This document shows positions 37,383 through 46,794 of a stretch of DNA of 64,000 nt, one piece after another (the stretch's first letter is position 1; each line of letters begins with the position of its first letter). The notes beneath the pieces are model-generated. The model worked only from the letters and a program-made list of their open reading frames with translations. It was not told the DNA's origin and ran no database searches. This DNA comes from Leptolinea sp964397625 (GTDB lineage: Bacteria; Chloroflexota; Anaerolineae; Anaerolineales; Anaerolineaceae), in the NCBI GenBank assembly GCA_964397625.1, contig CAYNJT010000002.1, positions 1 through 64,000 on the forward strand, in the 5' to 3' direction. The translations under genes and the position numbers were made by a program.

Positions 37383-37391
37383 TGCTATAAT
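37383..37391 (+). promoter_or_regulatory. extended -10 for the sensor kinase gene
   Basis: TGCTATAAT is a perfect extended -10 element 29 nt before the GTG start at 37421. No good -35 box is visible, as is usual for extended -10 promoters. Confidence 0.55.
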
Positions 37392-37420
37392 TTAACCATA
37401 TTGAATAACGACCGATCACT

Positions 37421-40400
37421 GTGATACTTTCGCTGCTAGATACACCCACAAAATTTTTTTTACCTGATTCCATTGTTGGCTGGGTGGGATTAGGTATGTA
37501 CTGCCTGCTCTTTCTCATTTGTCTGGCTCGTTGGTGGGAGTTTCCCCTGGCGATCATAAAAAAACGCTGGCAATTACTTGTATTTTTATTCTTTTCAATT
37601 ATTCCCGCTAATTTGTTCCTCGGGATTGGTGATCTTTCGGTTCAGAATGTTGTTATTTCAAAAGGACAGATTCCGGGCATGGTCTTTTCTGCGGTGCCAT
37701 GGTTTCTGGTAAGTCTGTTTTTTGGGCCTATTTTAGGAGGTCTGGCTGGTTTGATCAGCGGCCTAATCCAGACTGCACTCTCTACGTATTCTCTGTTCAC
37801 TCCATTTATCCTCGGAATTAGCGCCATGGTCATGGGAGCCTGCTACCGGCAGAATTACCGGGGTGGAATTTACACGTTTATACGCCGGCCAATCGGTGCG
37901 GCAGTCGCCACGATCCTCATCCTATACCTGCTTGTTTCCGGGGCGGCTTTCTTTGATGCAAGCGAATCTGTCGCCCGTATGGTGAATGCCGGATTAACAA
38001 CCTGGAAGACGGCATTGTTTTTTACTGTTATCCCTTTACTTGTGGCAGGTTTGATTGGTGAAGGATTACAAAATCAAAAAAAGGGGCCATGGCGTAAGGT
38101 TTCTACCTTATTGCCATCTCCGGAAGAAGGATTTGCCGAAAGCAAATTTTGGCGAATAAGCCTGCCGATAGTCGGTTTGTTCATATTCTTTTTTGCACAG
38201 ATTTCATGGGATATTCAAACACGGCAAATCAATGGAATTCTGAAAAATGGAATAAGCAGCCATGCCGGTCTGACCGCGCAATACTGGCCGCAAGAGGCCA
38301 AAAACCTTTTTACAAGAGTAAAGGCAATCGCAATTCCCGAAACTTTAACACAGGTACCATCTGAATTCTCCGCCACAATGCTTAAAACTTTTTCCGACGT
38401 GAAAACGCGGATCGTTGTGGTAAATCAAAAATCACAGGTCATTCAACAGTTCCCGGAAGACGCGACACAGCATGCCTTTTCAACCGGTGTATTGACTGCA
38501 TTAAAACTGAGCTTGCTTGAGAATGTCCCCAGGTTGGTTAGTTCACATACCGGAACTTCTGACAATTTTTTAACCATCTCCGTCATTCAACCAATCCAGG
38601 ACACAGATGGGCAACAGCTGGGCATATTGATTGTTGAACAGGGGGAAAAACCAAGGTTAGGTGAATCTCTGTTCTGGTCTGAGGTGGACAGGATAGAGGA
38701 AGCTGGTGGTCAGATATGGGTAATTCGAGCGGATGAAAAAACGCCCATGCTTGACGATATTCCCGCACCAGACCTGCAATCACAGGTTTTCGCGGGCAGG
38801 TTCCTCACGCTGGAAGGTTGGAGAGATACGGCTTCATACGCCTTCTGGAATTCATCAGACGAGTGGGATATCTATGTCAAGATTCCACCAACAGCCGCGG
38901 CTGAAAATATTTTGCTTGATTTTTTGAAACAGATGATGTTTCTTGTACTGGTCTGCGCGTTTCTAATGATCCTCTTAAGCCAGTACTGGACTTCACTTTT
39001 TCGTGATGAACAACGTTTGTTACAGGCTTCACGGCAAATTTCTCGGGGAAACTATCAGGCAAACCCTGGTCTCCAGGAAGTGACCGAACTGACTGACATT
39101 GCCGCGGCTGTGGAACAGATCAGGGTAAATGTTAAGGCGCAGATTGATGAAGCTCAACGGCTCATTTCCATAGGGCGCGGGGTGGCTGTTCGCGAAGATT
39201 TTGGAACATCTATCGAACCTATTCTGAATGCCGCTTTACGTGGTGACGCTTCCTGCGCGAGGGTCATATTGATCCCTCCACAGGTGGAAAGTGTTGTGCA
39301 GGCACCATTGCGCCGGTTTGGAAGGGGAGAACGGAATGACGCGTATGCTGTTCTGGATGACCAGGTGCTGGAAATCTGCAAACGCGAAGGGATATTTGTC
39401 ATCCGCAATACAGCCCGCAGTAGACGGATTGATTTTAATAATGCCGTGACTGTGCCCGCGTCCATTATCGGATTACCAATATACCTTGAAAAAGATGATT
39501 TCCTGGGAGTCTTCTGGATTGGTTATGAGAAACAGCAGGTCTTTCCGGATGAAGAAATTGCCCATTTAAAAGCTTTAACTTCCGAGATAGCGGTAGCCGC
39601 TGCCGGAGAGAGACGTCTTTCAGAGACGGAGCTTGGCCGGAAACAATTTGAAGCTCTGGTCAGTTCCATTCAAGACCCCCTGATGCTGTTGGATATGTCT
39701 GGCGAAGTTATTTTTGCGAATGATGCTGCCTTATCCATGGAAGGCTTGATCGTGCGGGATGAGAATGACCGACGCGTTGCGGCATTACCTGCCATGCAAA
39801 AGGTTATTTCGGGTTCCCCATTGGATATTGATCGGGAAGGTATGATCCGCGAAGTCCAATTCGCGGATGGAAAAATCTATTCAGCGCGGTTCACTCCATT
39901 TCAAACTGATGGGAAATTTGGCGGTTCACTATGCCTTCTGCGGGATGTAAATTCCTATGCGGAAATGCTATCTCACAAAGGTGAATTTGTTGAAACAGTC
40001 AGCCATGACTTGAGACAACCGCTCACCATGATCAGCGGGTATGCCACCATGATCCAGATGGTTGGAGAGCTTAACGAACAGCAGCGTTCCTATCTGCAAA
40101 AGATCACCGGCGGTTTGGACACACTGAATCGCATGGTGAATAATATATTAGACTTGGGGCGAATTGAAACCGGGACACGGTTGCGCCTGGAAAAAGTGGA
40201 TATTGGTGATCTGGTAAATTCGGTGGTGGAAGAATTTGGTCCCAGGGCAGAGCAAAGAAAGATCAACTTAAGTAATACAACCCAACTTGTTGAACCGTTG
40301 ATTCTGGAAGCGGATAATGAACTGATGCGGCAGGCGGTTTACAATATTCTGGATAATGCCATTAAATTTACCGGCATTAATGGGAAAGTCAGAGTTTGGG

Positions 40401-40642
40401 TTGAGAATCAAGCCAGCAAATGTGTAATTTTTATTCAGGATACCGGAATAGGAATTTCTCCCATTGATCTTCCGGGAATCTTTGATCGAACTGTGCGGTC
40501 GAACATCCATGAAGCCGGGCAGCGAACATCGAAACTCGGATTGACTATCGTCAAATCGATTGTTGAGTTGCACGGGGGCAAGGTGCTTGTTGAGAGTCAG
40601 TTGGGGAAAGGCAGCACATTTCGTATAGAGATTCCGTATTAG
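37421..40642 (+). CDS. large hybrid-sensing histidine kinase with LytS-like 5TM domain
   Basis: A 1073-residue membrane kinase. Residues 15-215 hold about six helices with the GPILGGLAGLISGLIQTAL pattern of the LytS-type 5TM receptor. A further helix at about 240 starts an outside domain of around 270 residues, closed by a helix near 505-525. Then come a HAMP-like linker, a GAF domain (about 590-735), a PAS domain (about 745-840), the HisKA box with H862 in ETVSHDLRQPL, and HATPase boxes MRQAVYNILDNAIKF, IQDTGIGIS and KLGLTIVKSIVELHGG. No receiver domain is attached and no response regulator lies next to it. The start is a GTG; rpoC follows on the same strand. Confidence 0.9.
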   Translation: MILSLLDTPTKFFLPDSIVGWVGLGMYCLLFLICLARWWEFPLAIIKKRWQLLVFLFFSIIPANLFLGIGDLSVQNVVISKGQIPGMVFSAVPWFLVSLFFGPILGGLAGLISGLIQTALSTYSLFTPFILGISAMVMGACYRQNYRGGIYTFIRRPIGAAVATILILYLLVSGAAFFDASESVARMVNAGLTTWKTALFFTVIPLLVAGLIGEGLQNQKKGPWRKVSTLLPSPEEGFAESKFWRISLPIVGLFIFFFAQISWDIQTRQINGILKNGISSHAGLTAQYWPQEAKNLFTRVKAIAIPETLTQVPSEFSATMLKTFSDVKTRIVVVNQKSQVIQQFPEDATQHAFSTGVLTALKLSLLENVPRLVSSHTGTSDNFLTISVIQPIQDTDGQQLGILIVEQGEKPRLGESLFWSEVDRIEEAGGQIWVIRADEKTPMLDDIPAPDLQSQVFAGRFLTLEGWRDTASYAFWNSSDEWDIYVKIPPTAAAENILLDFLKQMMFLVLVCAFLMILLSQYWTSLFRDEQRLLQASRQISRGNYQANPGLQEVTELTDIAAAVEQIRVNVKAQIDEAQRLISIGRGVAVREDFGTSIEPILNAALRGDASCARVILIPPQVESVVQAPLRRFGRGERNDAYAVLDDQVLEICKREGIFVIRNTARSRRIDFNNAVTVPASIIGLPIYLEKDDFLGVFWIGYEKQQVFPDEEIAHLKALTSEIAVAAAGERRLSETELGRKQFEALVSSIQDPLMLLDMSGEVIFANDAALSMEGLIVRDENDRRVAALPAMQKVISGSPLDIDREGMIREVQFADGKIYSARFTPFQTDGKFGGSLCLLRDVNSYAEMLSHKGEFVETVSHDLRQPLTMISGYATMIQMVGELNEQQRSYLQKITGGLDTLNRMVNNILDLGRIETGTRLRLEKVDIGDLVNSVVEEFGPRAEQRKINLSNTTQLVEPLILEADNELMRQAVYNILDNAIKFTGINGKVRVWVENQASKCVIFIQDTGIGISPIDLPGIFDRTVRSNIHEAGQRTSKLGLTIVKSIVELHGGKVLVESQLGKGSTFRIEIPY

Positions 40643-40655
40643 ACTGGCAAATATC

Positions 40656-40683
40656 TTGCAATTGGGGAATTCTTTGTTATAAT
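40656..40683 (+). promoter_or_regulatory. rpoC promoter
   Basis: TTGCAA (40656-40661) and TATAAT (40678-40683) with a 16-nt spacer form the best sigma-70-type promoter in the window. Transcription would start near 40690, giving a leader of about 105 nt before the rpoC GTG, which has GAGGAGG 7 nt upstream. Confidence 0.75.
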
Positions 40684-40795
40684 AATGGATTGCATTAACC
40701 CGCAATTATCAATGCTCTCTACCAGGTGTGAGCAGAGTGATTTGTCAACACCTTGACTTGTTTGCCAGAACCCAGATTCGCGAGGAGGTAGTTTA

Positions 40796-43700
40796 GTGGA
40801 AACCAAGGGATTAACGGCGTTACGGATCAGCCTGGCTTCCCCTGAGACCATTAGAAGTTGGTCTTACGGTGAGGTTTTGAAACCGGAGACGATTAATTAT
40901 CGGCGTCTCCGCCCGGAAAAAGATGGATTGTTTTGTGAAGCCATCTTTGGACCAACCCGAGACTGGCAGTGTTATTGTGGAAAATACAAGAACCCCCGAT
41001 ACAAGGGTATTGTCTGCGACAAATGCGGTGTTGAAGTAACCCGTTCCTCGGTTCGTCGTGAACGAATGGGGCACATTGAACTCGCTACTCCAGTGGCTCA
41101 TATTTGGTACACACGCAGAATTCCATCCTATCTTGGCTTGCTGTTGGATATTTCCCGCCGCAACCTGGATAGGGTTTTGTATTTTGCCCAGTATATTGTT
41201 ACGTATGTTGATGAAGAAGCCCGCCAGAAAGCCCTGAAACGCCTTGAGGACGAGATCAATGTGTCAGAGCGCGAACAGGCTCAACAGATCAACTCCAAGA
41301 TCATTGAAGTTAAACAGGCTCGTGATCGCAAGCTGGCTGAGATCAACCAGCAAAAATCTGACATGGAAACACGCGCCGATGAACAAATCGCTTCCCGGCT
41401 GGAACCCATCATCCAGGAAGGACAGCGGTTGGAACAGGAATTACAGGAAAACCTGGGCAAGCCGGCCAAGAGCCAGATTGTGTTTTCTGCCACCAACATC
41501 AAAATTGCTGATAAGGGTGATGTGATCACCGCCCAGAGCATCTCTGCTGTACAGAAAGCGGTCAAAGAACGTCTGGATGAGATCGATACAGAATTCCGCG
41601 ACCAGTTGCAGCGTGACATAGAAGCCCTCAAGCTTCGTCTCGATGAGGTCAAAGCGGAAGCTGATCTCAACATGGAAAATCTGCGCAACCAGTTGGACGA
41701 TCAATCCACCGAATCGGCTGACCAGAATTCACGAATGCGTGACGAATTACAGGAACTACGTCCGTTCACATTTGTCAGTGAACAGCGCTACCGCGAATTG
41801 AAACAACGCTGGGGTCAGGTCTTTAAAGCGGATATGGGGGCGGAAGCATTCTATGATATTCTGAAACGCCTGGATCTTGATAAACTTGCCGAAGATCTGT
41901 GGCATGAAGTACGTACATCCAAGAGCAAACAGAAACGAAAGAAAGCTACCTCCCGTTTGAAAGTCGTGGAAGACTTCAAACGCTCCGGCAACCGCCCGGA
42001 ATGGATGATTCTGACTGTGCTGCCGGTTATTCCGCCGGATCTACGCCCCATGGTACAACTGGATGGCGGTCGATTTGCCACATCAGACCTGAACGACTTG
42101 TATCGCCGCGTAATCAATCGCAACAACCGCCTAAAACGGTTGTTAGAGTTGGGCGCGCCGGATGTCATTGTACGCAATGAAAAACGCATGCTTCAAGAAG
42201 CTGTTGATTCTCTGATTGACAATTCACAGCGCGGTAAAGCTCTTTCACGCCGCGGCCGCCGTGAGTTGAAATCACTAAGCGACATGTTGAAAGGAAAGAA
42301 AGGCCGTTTCCGCCGCAATTTGCTTGGAAAACGTGTAGACTACTCCGGCCGTTCAGTGATTGTGGTTGGACCTAACCTGAAACTCTACCAGTGCGGTCTA
42401 CCCAAAACGATGGCGCTGGAACTCTACCGCCCGTTTGTGATTGCCCGCCTGGTTAAACATAACTACGCTGCCAACGTTAAGGGCGCTCGCCGCTTTATTG
42501 AACGCAACCGTCCTGAGGTTTGGGAAGTTCTTGAAGAGGTGATCAAAGACCGCCCGGTTCTTGTCAACCGCGCCCCCACGCTTCACCGTCTTGGTATTCA
42601 AGCGTTTGAGCCTATCCTCATCGAAGGCAGTGCCATTCAATTACACCCGCTGGTAACCACAGCTTTCAATGCAGACTTTGACGGCGACCAGATGGCTGTG
42701 CACGTTCCGCTTTCAGAAAAAGCAGTTACTGAAGCCAGGCGCTTAATGCTGGCTTCCCGCAACCTGTTGAAACCGGCAGATGGTGAACCTATCATCAGCC
42801 CATCCAAAGACATGGTTCTGGGTGTGTTCTATTTGACCACCAGCGACAATCTGACTCATAAAGGCGATGGTCATATTTTCGCCAATTGTGATGAGGTTGA
42901 ATTGGCTTATGGGTTGGGACACCTGGATATCCATGCCAACATTATCGTGCGTGCTAAAACCTGGTTTGATGATAAGGGTGACAAACTCCCTGAATTAACC
43001 GAACGCATGATAGAAACCACTACCGGCCGAGTGATCTTCAACCGCATTCTTCCGATGGATGTGCAATTCGTCAATGAGGTTCTGGACAAAGGCGGCGTGA
43101 AAGACCTGATCGCCCAGATATATGAAGTTTGCGGGCAGGAAACCACCACTGAGGTGGCTGACCGGATCAAGGACATTGGTTTTGAATACGCCATGCGCTC
43201 TGGTTCCACCATCGCCGTATCTGATATCACTGTGCCTGACCTCAAGAAGGACATCCTGGCCAAGTCACAGAAAGATGTTGACAGCCTGCAGCGTGACTAT
43301 CGCCGCGGTTTGCTGACCGAGCACGAGCGTAATGAGCGTACCATTGAAGTCTGGCAACAGACCACCAAAGAAGTTGCTGATGCTGTCAAGAAATCAATGG
43401 ATCCAAGCGGCAACCTTTCAACCATGGCCAACTCCGGCGCGACAAAAGGTGGTTTCGGCCCTATCGCCCAACTTGCCGGTATGCGCGGTTTGATGGCTGA
43501 CCCGGCGGGCCGTATTATCATCCTACCAATCAAATCGAATTTCCGCGAAGGCCTAACCGCGCTGGAATACTTCATCTCCACGCATGGCGCGCGCAAGGGT
43601 CTTGCCGATACCGCTCTGCGCACCGCTGATGCCGGTTACCTGACCCGCCGTCTTGTGGATGTTGCCCAGGATATGATCGTCAATGAATTTGACTGCGGGA

Positions 43701-45025
43701 CGCACGAAGGCATAGTCATGCGTAAGAGTGATGACATTGCTGGCCAGTCACTGGGAACCCGCCTGTATGGCCGTACCGTAGCCGAGCGGGTGATCAACCC
43801 GATAACCGGAGAAATCCTGGTAGAACGTGACGCCTTACTTGACCATGAAGCCATTCGGAATATCACCGAAGCAAATATCACTGAGGTAAAAGTCCGCTCT
43901 CCATTAACCTGCGAACTCACCCACGGGATTTGTCAGAAGTGTTATGGGATGGACCTTGGCAGGGGAACCATTGTGGAACTAGGTTCTGCTGTGGGTATTG
44001 TAGCTGCCCAATCCATTGGTGAGCCGGGTACTCAGCTGACCCTGCGTACTTTCCATACCGGTGGTGTGGCTGCTGGCGGTGACATCACGACAGGTCTCCC
44101 GCGCGTGGAAGAGCTCTTTGAAGCTCGCCGCCTGCCGAAAGGTGAAGCGGTGATCTCCCAGATTTCCGGTGTCGTCAAGATTATCCAATCGGACAAATAC
44201 AGCGATCAACGTGTTGTGCGCCTTGAAAACAGCGAGATGATCAGTGACGAATACGAAATTCCTGAAGGTTGGGAAGTTGTTGTAAAAGAAGAAGATCAGG
44301 TCTCGGTGGCGGATACCCTGGCTAGAATGGGCGAAGCTGAGATTAAAGCAGAACACGCAGGACGTATCCGAATCGAAGGAACAAAGATTATCAATTCCTA
44401 TGAACAGCGTGAATCGGAAGAATATGAAATCCCGAGTACGGCGCGCCTGCTTGTCAAAGAAGGTGATCATGTCGGCGCCGGCGAACCGCTGACGGAAGGT
44501 TCGTTAAATCCGCATATTATTCTGCGGATCAAAGGCCGCGATGAATGTATGAAATACCTCCTGGTCGAAATCCAAAAGGTTTATCGCTCACAGGGCCAGA
44601 ATATTAACGACAAGCATTTTGAGGTTATCATCCGTAAGATGCTTGGTAAAGTTCAGGTTATCCGTCCGGGTGACACAAAATATCTGCCGCAGGATCTGGT
44701 TGATCGCCTCGAAATTTATAAGACCAACGAGAGCATGCTGGCCGAATCACGGCAGCCGGCAAAATACGTTGAGATTCTGCTGGGAGTAACCAAAGCCTCA
44801 CTCAGCACTGACTCCTGGTTGTCTGCATCTTCCTTCCAGCACACCATCAAGGTGTTGGCCGGGGCGGCCATTGCCTCAACTGGCGACCCATTATATGGCT
44901 TGAAAGAAAACGTAATTATCGGCAAGCTTATTCCCGCCGGTACCGGTTTTGTTCATGGGCGGTTCACGGAAGAACATGGCTTTCAGACGGTAGAAGATGG
45001 ATCGCTCATGCCAACCGCTGAGTAG
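40796..45025 (+). CDS. rpoC: RNA polymerase beta' subunit
   Basis: Catalytic subunit of RNA polymerase, 1409 residues. The N-terminal zinc finger is CYCGKYKNPRYKGIVCDKCG (cysteines near 60-78), and the magnesium-binding motif NADFDGD is at 625-631. The bridge-helix/trigger-loop regions include RTADAGYLTRRLVD and EPGTQLTLRTFHTGG, and the second zinc site is in LTCELTHGICQKCYG. Between about 150 and 320 it carries an expanded, highly charged coiled-coil insert that lengthens the clamp region. The GTG start has a strong GAGGAGG 7 nt before it. Unlike in most bacteria, rpoB is not directly upstream; rpoC has its own promoter and terminator. Confidence 0.98.
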   Translation: METKGLTALRISLASPETIRSWSYGEVLKPETINYRRLRPEKDGLFCEAIFGPTRDWQCYCGKYKNPRYKGIVCDKCGVEVTRSSVRRERMGHIELATPVAHIWYTRRIPSYLGLLLDISRRNLDRVLYFAQYIVTYVDEEARQKALKRLEDEINVSEREQAQQINSKIIEVKQARDRKLAEINQQKSDMETRADEQIASRLEPIIQEGQRLEQELQENLGKPAKSQIVFSATNIKIADKGDVITAQSISAVQKAVKERLDEIDTEFRDQLQRDIEALKLRLDEVKAEADLNMENLRNQLDDQSTESADQNSRMRDELQELRPFTFVSEQRYRELKQRWGQVFKADMGAEAFYDILKRLDLDKLAEDLWHEVRTSKSKQKRKKATSRLKVVEDFKRSGNRPEWMILTVLPVIPPDLRPMVQLDGGRFATSDLNDLYRRVINRNNRLKRLLELGAPDVIVRNEKRMLQEAVDSLIDNSQRGKALSRRGRRELKSLSDMLKGKKGRFRRNLLGKRVDYSGRSVIVVGPNLKLYQCGLPKTMALELYRPFVIARLVKHNYAANVKGARRFIERNRPEVWEVLEEVIKDRPVLVNRAPTLHRLGIQAFEPILIEGSAIQLHPLVTTAFNADFDGDQMAVHVPLSEKAVTEARRLMLASRNLLKPADGEPIISPSKDMVLGVFYLTTSDNLTHKGDGHIFANCDEVELAYGLGHLDIHANIIVRAKTWFDDKGDKLPELTERMIETTTGRVIFNRILPMDVQFVNEVLDKGGVKDLIAQIYEVCGQETTTEVADRIKDIGFEYAMRSGSTIAVSDITVPDLKKDILAKSQKDVDSLQRDYRRGLLTEHERNERTIEVWQQTTKEVADAVKKSMDPSGNLSTMANSGATKGGFGPIAQLAGMRGLMADPAGRIIILPIKSNFREGLTALEYFISTHGARKGLADTALRTADAGYLTRRLVDVAQDMIVNEFDCGTHEGIVMRKSDDIAGQSLGTRLYGRTVAERVINPITGEILVERDALLDHEAIRNITEANITEVKVRSPLTCELTHGICQKCYGMDLGRGTIVELGSAVGIVAAQSIGEPGTQLTLRTFHTGGVAAGGDITTGLPRVEELFEARRLPKGEAVISQISGVVKIIQSDKYSDQRVVRLENSEMISDEYEIPEGWEVVVKEEDQVSVADTLARMGEAEIKAEHAGRIRIEGTKIINSYEQRESEEYEIPSTARLLVKEGDHVGAGEPLTEGSLNPHIILRIKGRDECMKYLLVEIQKVYRSQGQNINDKHFEVIIRKMLGKVQVIRPGDTKYLPQDLVDRLEIYKTNESMLAESRQPAKYVEILLGVTKASLSTDSWLSASSFQHTIKVLAGAAIASTGDPLYGLKENVIIGKLIPAGTGFVHGRFTEEHGFQTVEDGSLMPTAE

Positions 45026-45056
45026 AACGACAACGAACTAGAAATACTAAATGAAA

Positions 45057-45092
45057 GAAGGACGGATCACTTTTTGATCCGCCCTTCTTTTT
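45057..45092. terminator. rho-independent terminator after rpoC
   Basis: A 13-bp stem with one mismatch (45057-45069 with 45075-45087), a five-base loop and five Ts follow rpoC by about 30 nt. The minus-strand reading also ends in a T-rich stretch, so it may serve the convergent gene too. Confidence 0.88.
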
Positions 45093-45110
45093 GAGTCTTA
45101 GAAAAACCTA

Positions 45111-46196
45111 TTAACCCATGCTGGAGTAGTGATAACCGATTAGGTCATCTACCAAACCCAGAGTATCTGTGCCTTTGCGAGACGTAGATGAGCAAACCGA
45201 TTCCCATGAAAAATTTTTCGTAATTTCCTTCCCGGATGTGGATGTGAGTGTGAATTTTACTCCAGGTTGTTTTTTACTGAAAAATTCGATATACCAATTC
45301 TTGATTGAATCCCGTCCTTGAATGGTCTGTCCTGCAGTGATATGTACTGCGTCTTCTGAGTAGAGTTTGATAATAGATTCTGCATCATGGGAATTCAAAG
45401 CATTTATTAATTTCTGAACGACACCAATGGGTTGATCGGTTGGATACGGAAACGAGGCAACGACATCCCACAATTCAGGAAGATATTTCCGGCAATAATC
45501 CCAGCTGAAGAAATTCACGGCAGGAATGTTTAACGAGACAGCCGTGTTCAGAAAATCAAGAACATCCGCCGCAGTTGCTGACCAGCCTTTTGTTCCGTAT
45601 GTGGAACCAGTAGCCAGATATGGACGGTAAGGAGAGATGGCCAGGAATTCGCGCAATGATCGTGAAAGTTGTGCGCCGGCGTTGTGCACTTGCTCCCAGT
45701 ACACCTGAGGCATATTGTAATCAGATTTATTTAGAAATTCTTTCCAGGGAAATTCCAGGTGGTAAGAAGGAAAACGGAAGGAACACAAAGCCACCGGAAT
45801 AGTGCCCAGATATCCGCGTAAATCTGAAACGTAACGCCGGGCAGCCGCGTCCATACCAGATTTCTTGTATTCCATTTCCGCGTCGATCACATAGCCGTCT
45901 AATCCAAGAGCACGCGCTCGGCGGCCACCGGTCCACGCTTCACCATCAGGATCATTACCATAAACGTAATGCCATCCCCAGGCCTGGATTCCGGCAGATT
46001 TCAATTCCTTTACGAGAGGCGTGGCGTAATCAATACCGGTACTGAAATCCACATTAGAATGGTTCATCCCGTCGGCGATTTTGAATAACACATGAGATAA
46101 TCCGGCTCTTTTTGCGACTGCAGCAATCTCCTGTGGATTGCCGCCTTCGCAATCACGAATTTTCCAAATGAAAAAGCCTTTTCCGGTTAATGCCAT
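45111..46196 (-). CDS. TIM-barrel glycosidase-like protein with C-terminal SnoaL-like domain
   Basis: A 361-residue soluble protein. Residues 1-255 look like a TIM barrel of the GH25-like/DUF1906 kind, with FFIWKIRDCEGGNPQEIAA, IQAWGWHYVYGNDPDGEA and GYVIDAEMEYKKSG, where Asp and Glu in VIDAEME could be the acidic pair. Residues 265-361 resemble a SnoaL/NTF2-like domain (LINALNSHDAESIIKLYSEDA, IQGRDSIKNWYIEFF). No signal peptide is seen. I use the ATG at 46196, 17 nt after the HD-domain gene and just after a GAGAGG; the open frame extends to 46268 but would overlap that gene. The function is unknown; the pairing is unusual. Confidence 0.75.
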   Translation of the reverse strand: MALTGKGFFIWKIRDCEGGNPQEIAAVAKRAGLSHVLFKIADGMNHSNVDFSTGIDYATPLVKELKSAGIQAWGWHYVYGNDPDGEAWTGGRRARALGLDGYVIDAEMEYKKSGMDAAARRYVSDLRGYLGTIPVALCSFRFPSYHLEFPWKEFLNKSDYNMPQVYWEQVHNAGAQLSRSLREFLAISPYRPYLATGSTYGTKGWSATAADVLDFLNTAVSLNIPAVNFFSWDYCRKYLPELWDVVASFPYPTDQPIGVVQKLINALNSHDAESIIKLYSEDAVHITAGQTIQGRDSIKNWYIEFFSKKQPGVKFTLTSTSGKEITKNFSWESVCSSTSRKGTDTLGLVDDLIGYHYSSMG

Positions 46197-46212
46197 ACGC
46201 CTCTCGGAATTC

Positions 46213-46794
46213 TTATCGGGGTGTGCCGTCAGGTAACAGACTGCCTTCCAGTTCCAGAACGGATGCAATACGGCGCATCGCCAGGATTACATTGTCCACA
46301 TGCTGCCAGAGTTCAACGCCGAAAGCCCGGGTATTTTCTTCTATCTCTTCACGGTTTATCGCCGCGGCAAAAGCACGATCTTTCCACTTCTTCTTGACAG
46401 AGGAGGCAGTGAGGTCATATAGTGACCTGGATGGACGGACAAGAGCGACTGCGGTGATCAGACCGGTTAATTCATCCACCGCCGCAAGGCAAAGTTCCAT
46501 AGGATTGATGCGCTCCACTCCCTGGCCGTGACTCAGGAAGGCATGAACGAGTTCTTCGGAAATATTACGTTCGCGCAAGAGAGGAGCTCCAGCCGATGGA
46601 TGTTCTTCGAGGGTAGGATGAATTTCCCAGTCGAAATCGTGCAATAATCCTGCCAGCCCCCATTTTTCGACATCCTCACCAGTTTTTTCCGCGTAATACC
46701 GCATGGCGGCTTCCACCGATAACATATGATTGATCAGGCCGGGATTCTTAACAAATTCTGTCACAATCTGATAGGCTTCATCTCGAGTTGTCAT
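46213..46794 (-). CDS. HD-domain hydrolase
   Basis: A 193-residue metal-dependent phosphohydrolase of the HDIG type: NHMLSVEAAMRYYA (H23), GLLHDFDWEIHP (H52, D53), EEHPSAGAPLL, HAFLSHG and AAVDELTGLITA provide the expected metal ligands. Relatives act on nucleotides or other phosphate esters; no specific substrate can be given. It overlaps the SanA-like gene upstream by 4 nt (ATGA) and is followed by the TIM-barrel gene, so the three form an operon on the minus strand. Confidence 0.88.
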   Translation of the reverse strand: MTTRDEAYQIVTEFVKNPGLINHMLSVEAAMRYYAEKTGEDVEKWGLAGLLHDFDWEIHPTLEEHPSAGAPLLRERNISEELVHAFLSHGQGVERINPMELCLAAVDELTGLITAVALVRPSRSLYDLTASSVKKKWKDRAFAAAINREEIEENTRAFGVELWQHVDNVILAMRRIASVLELEGSLLPDGTPR

